A stretch of 64,000 nucleotides of DNA, taken from the NCBI GenBank assembly GCA_002712005.1, contig PASP01000016.1, positions 62,001-126,000 of the forward strand, in the 5' to 3' direction. This DNA is from Halobacteriovoraceae bacterium. Lineage in GTDB: Bacteria; Bdellovibrionota; Bacteriovoracia; Bacteriovoracales; Bacteriovoracaceae. The notes beneath the pieces are model-generated. The model was not told the origin of the DNA. It saw nothing but the letters and a program-made list of their open reading frames with translations, and ran no database searches. Below are positions 63,496 to 64,000 of the stretch, piece by piece. Both the position numbers and the translations under genes were made by a program. Each line of letters opens with the position of its first letter. The first letter of the stretch is position 1.

Positions 63496-64000
63496 ATGGG
63501 AAGAAAGTCAGCTAAGATCGCAGCCAAGAAAGGTGCCTCAGATAAGGCAAAAGCTCAGCTCTACGCCAGAGCATTAAAAGATGTTTTTAAAGCTTCTAAA
63601 AGTGGAAGTCCGGACACAGAAACAAATTTTCTCCTAAGAGTTGCTGTTGAAAGATGCAAAAAGTTTAATGTTCCCAAAGATAATATCGATAGGGCCATTA
63701 AAAAGGGTCAAGGTAGTGATGGAGCTGGTTACGAAGATGTAAGCTATGAAGGTTATGGACCTGGTGGAATCGCAGTCTTTGTAGAAGCTTCTACAGATAA
63801 TACAACTCGTACAGCTGGTAACGTCAGAAGCTACTTTAGAAAATGTAATGGTTCATTGGGAGTAAATGGGTCACTCGAATTTATCTTCGAAAGAAAAGCC
63901 GTTTTCATGGTACCTGCGGAAGGTATTGATGAAGATGAATTTACCTTAGAGCTTATTGATGCTGGCGCGGAAGAAGTAGAGCTAGAAGACGGAGTCTATG
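63496..64000 (+). CDS. yebC: YebC/TACO1-family protein (partial, C-terminus outside window)
   Basis: The frame from ATG at 63496 runs off the right edge (168 codons seen of about 240 usual). MGRKSAKIAAKKGASDKAKAQLYARA, then the family stretch VPKDNIDRAIKKGQG and YEGYGPGGIAVFVEASTDNTTRTAGNVRS are diagnostic. GSLGVNGSLEFIFERK follows. Family members act as DNA-binding regulators or, as shown for several, help ribosomes translate polyproline stretches. It stands alone on its strand as far as the window shows. Confidence 0.95.
   Translation, partial: MGRKSAKIAAKKGASDKAKAQLYARALKDVFKASKSGSPDTETNFLLRVAVERCKKFNVPKDNIDRAIKKGQGSDGAGYEDVSYEGYGPGGIAVFVEASTDNTTRTAGNVRSYFRKCNGSLGVNGSLEFIFERKAVFMVPAEGIDEDEFTLELIDAGAEEVELEDGVY

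Overview
The window is a gene-dense, AT-rich bacterial chromosome segment. It holds about 50 protein genes, two of them cut by the window edges. I see no rRNA, tRNA, CRISPR array, insertion sequence or prophage, and no gene-free stretch exceeds 300 bases. The large set of exported hydrolases and lipoproteins (SLT-like and GH25-like lysozymes, a phospholipase A2-like protein, a trypsin-like protease, an M1 aminopeptidase lipoprotein, two DUF885 lipoproteins), together with porins, a TonB receptor and a chemoreceptor, suggests a Gram-negative predatory bacterium. Bacteriovorax/Halobacteriovorax-type Bdellovibrionota would fit. That placement is inference from gene content; no phylogenetic marker was compared.

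Layout. 1-4497 (-): efflux unit MarR regulator, RND pump, TolC-like channel (cut at the left edge). 4659-7247 (-): ABC-F ATPase and glutaminase, with a DUF3750 lipoprotein diverging and a GreA-like factor following. 8567-16320 (-): one long co-directional run. It starts with a copper module (copA, a DUF3347 copper-site protein and an acyl-ACP thioesterase) and continues into a sensor kinase, an OprP-like porin, a PstS-like binding protein and two homologous small membrane proteins. 16403-19607 (-): proB-proA-proC, proline synthesis from glutamate. 19809-21579: divergent secreted lysozyme-like and phospholipase A2-like genes. 21668-24814: TonB receptor divergent from a Fur-family regulator. 24964-29220 (+): argD-argC-argJ-argB, closed by a bidirectional terminator shared with an M1 aminopeptidase lipoprotein.

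32036-45682: YbiT-type ABC-F protein with a degenerate second ATPase site, a chemoreceptor behind a sigma-28-like promoter, an MFS carrier, a membrane-anchored Hsp20 protein, MntP, a HI0933-type flavoprotein, methylglyoxal synthase, HrpB helicase, a ferritin-like protein and an Nramp-like carrier lacking the classical metal motifs. 45683-50676 (-): a scramblase-like protein, an exported 2H phosphoesterase and a DUF885 lipoprotein in one run, then a large lipoprotein whose start site is buried in a perfect hairpin. 50753-59302: LysE and EamA transporters, GH25-like lipoprotein, YiiX-like papain-fold protein, serine protease, and a surface lipoprotein coupled to a small beta-barrel. 59295-64000: second DUF885 lipoprotein, second OprP-like porin, two small unknown proteins and the start of a YebC-family gene.

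The best candidates for something undescribed are the kinase-porin-binding protein-paired membrane protein unit (8567-12806), the start-site hairpin at 47499-47529, and the Ig-repeat lipoprotein/beta-barrel pair with a structured leader (56280-59302).
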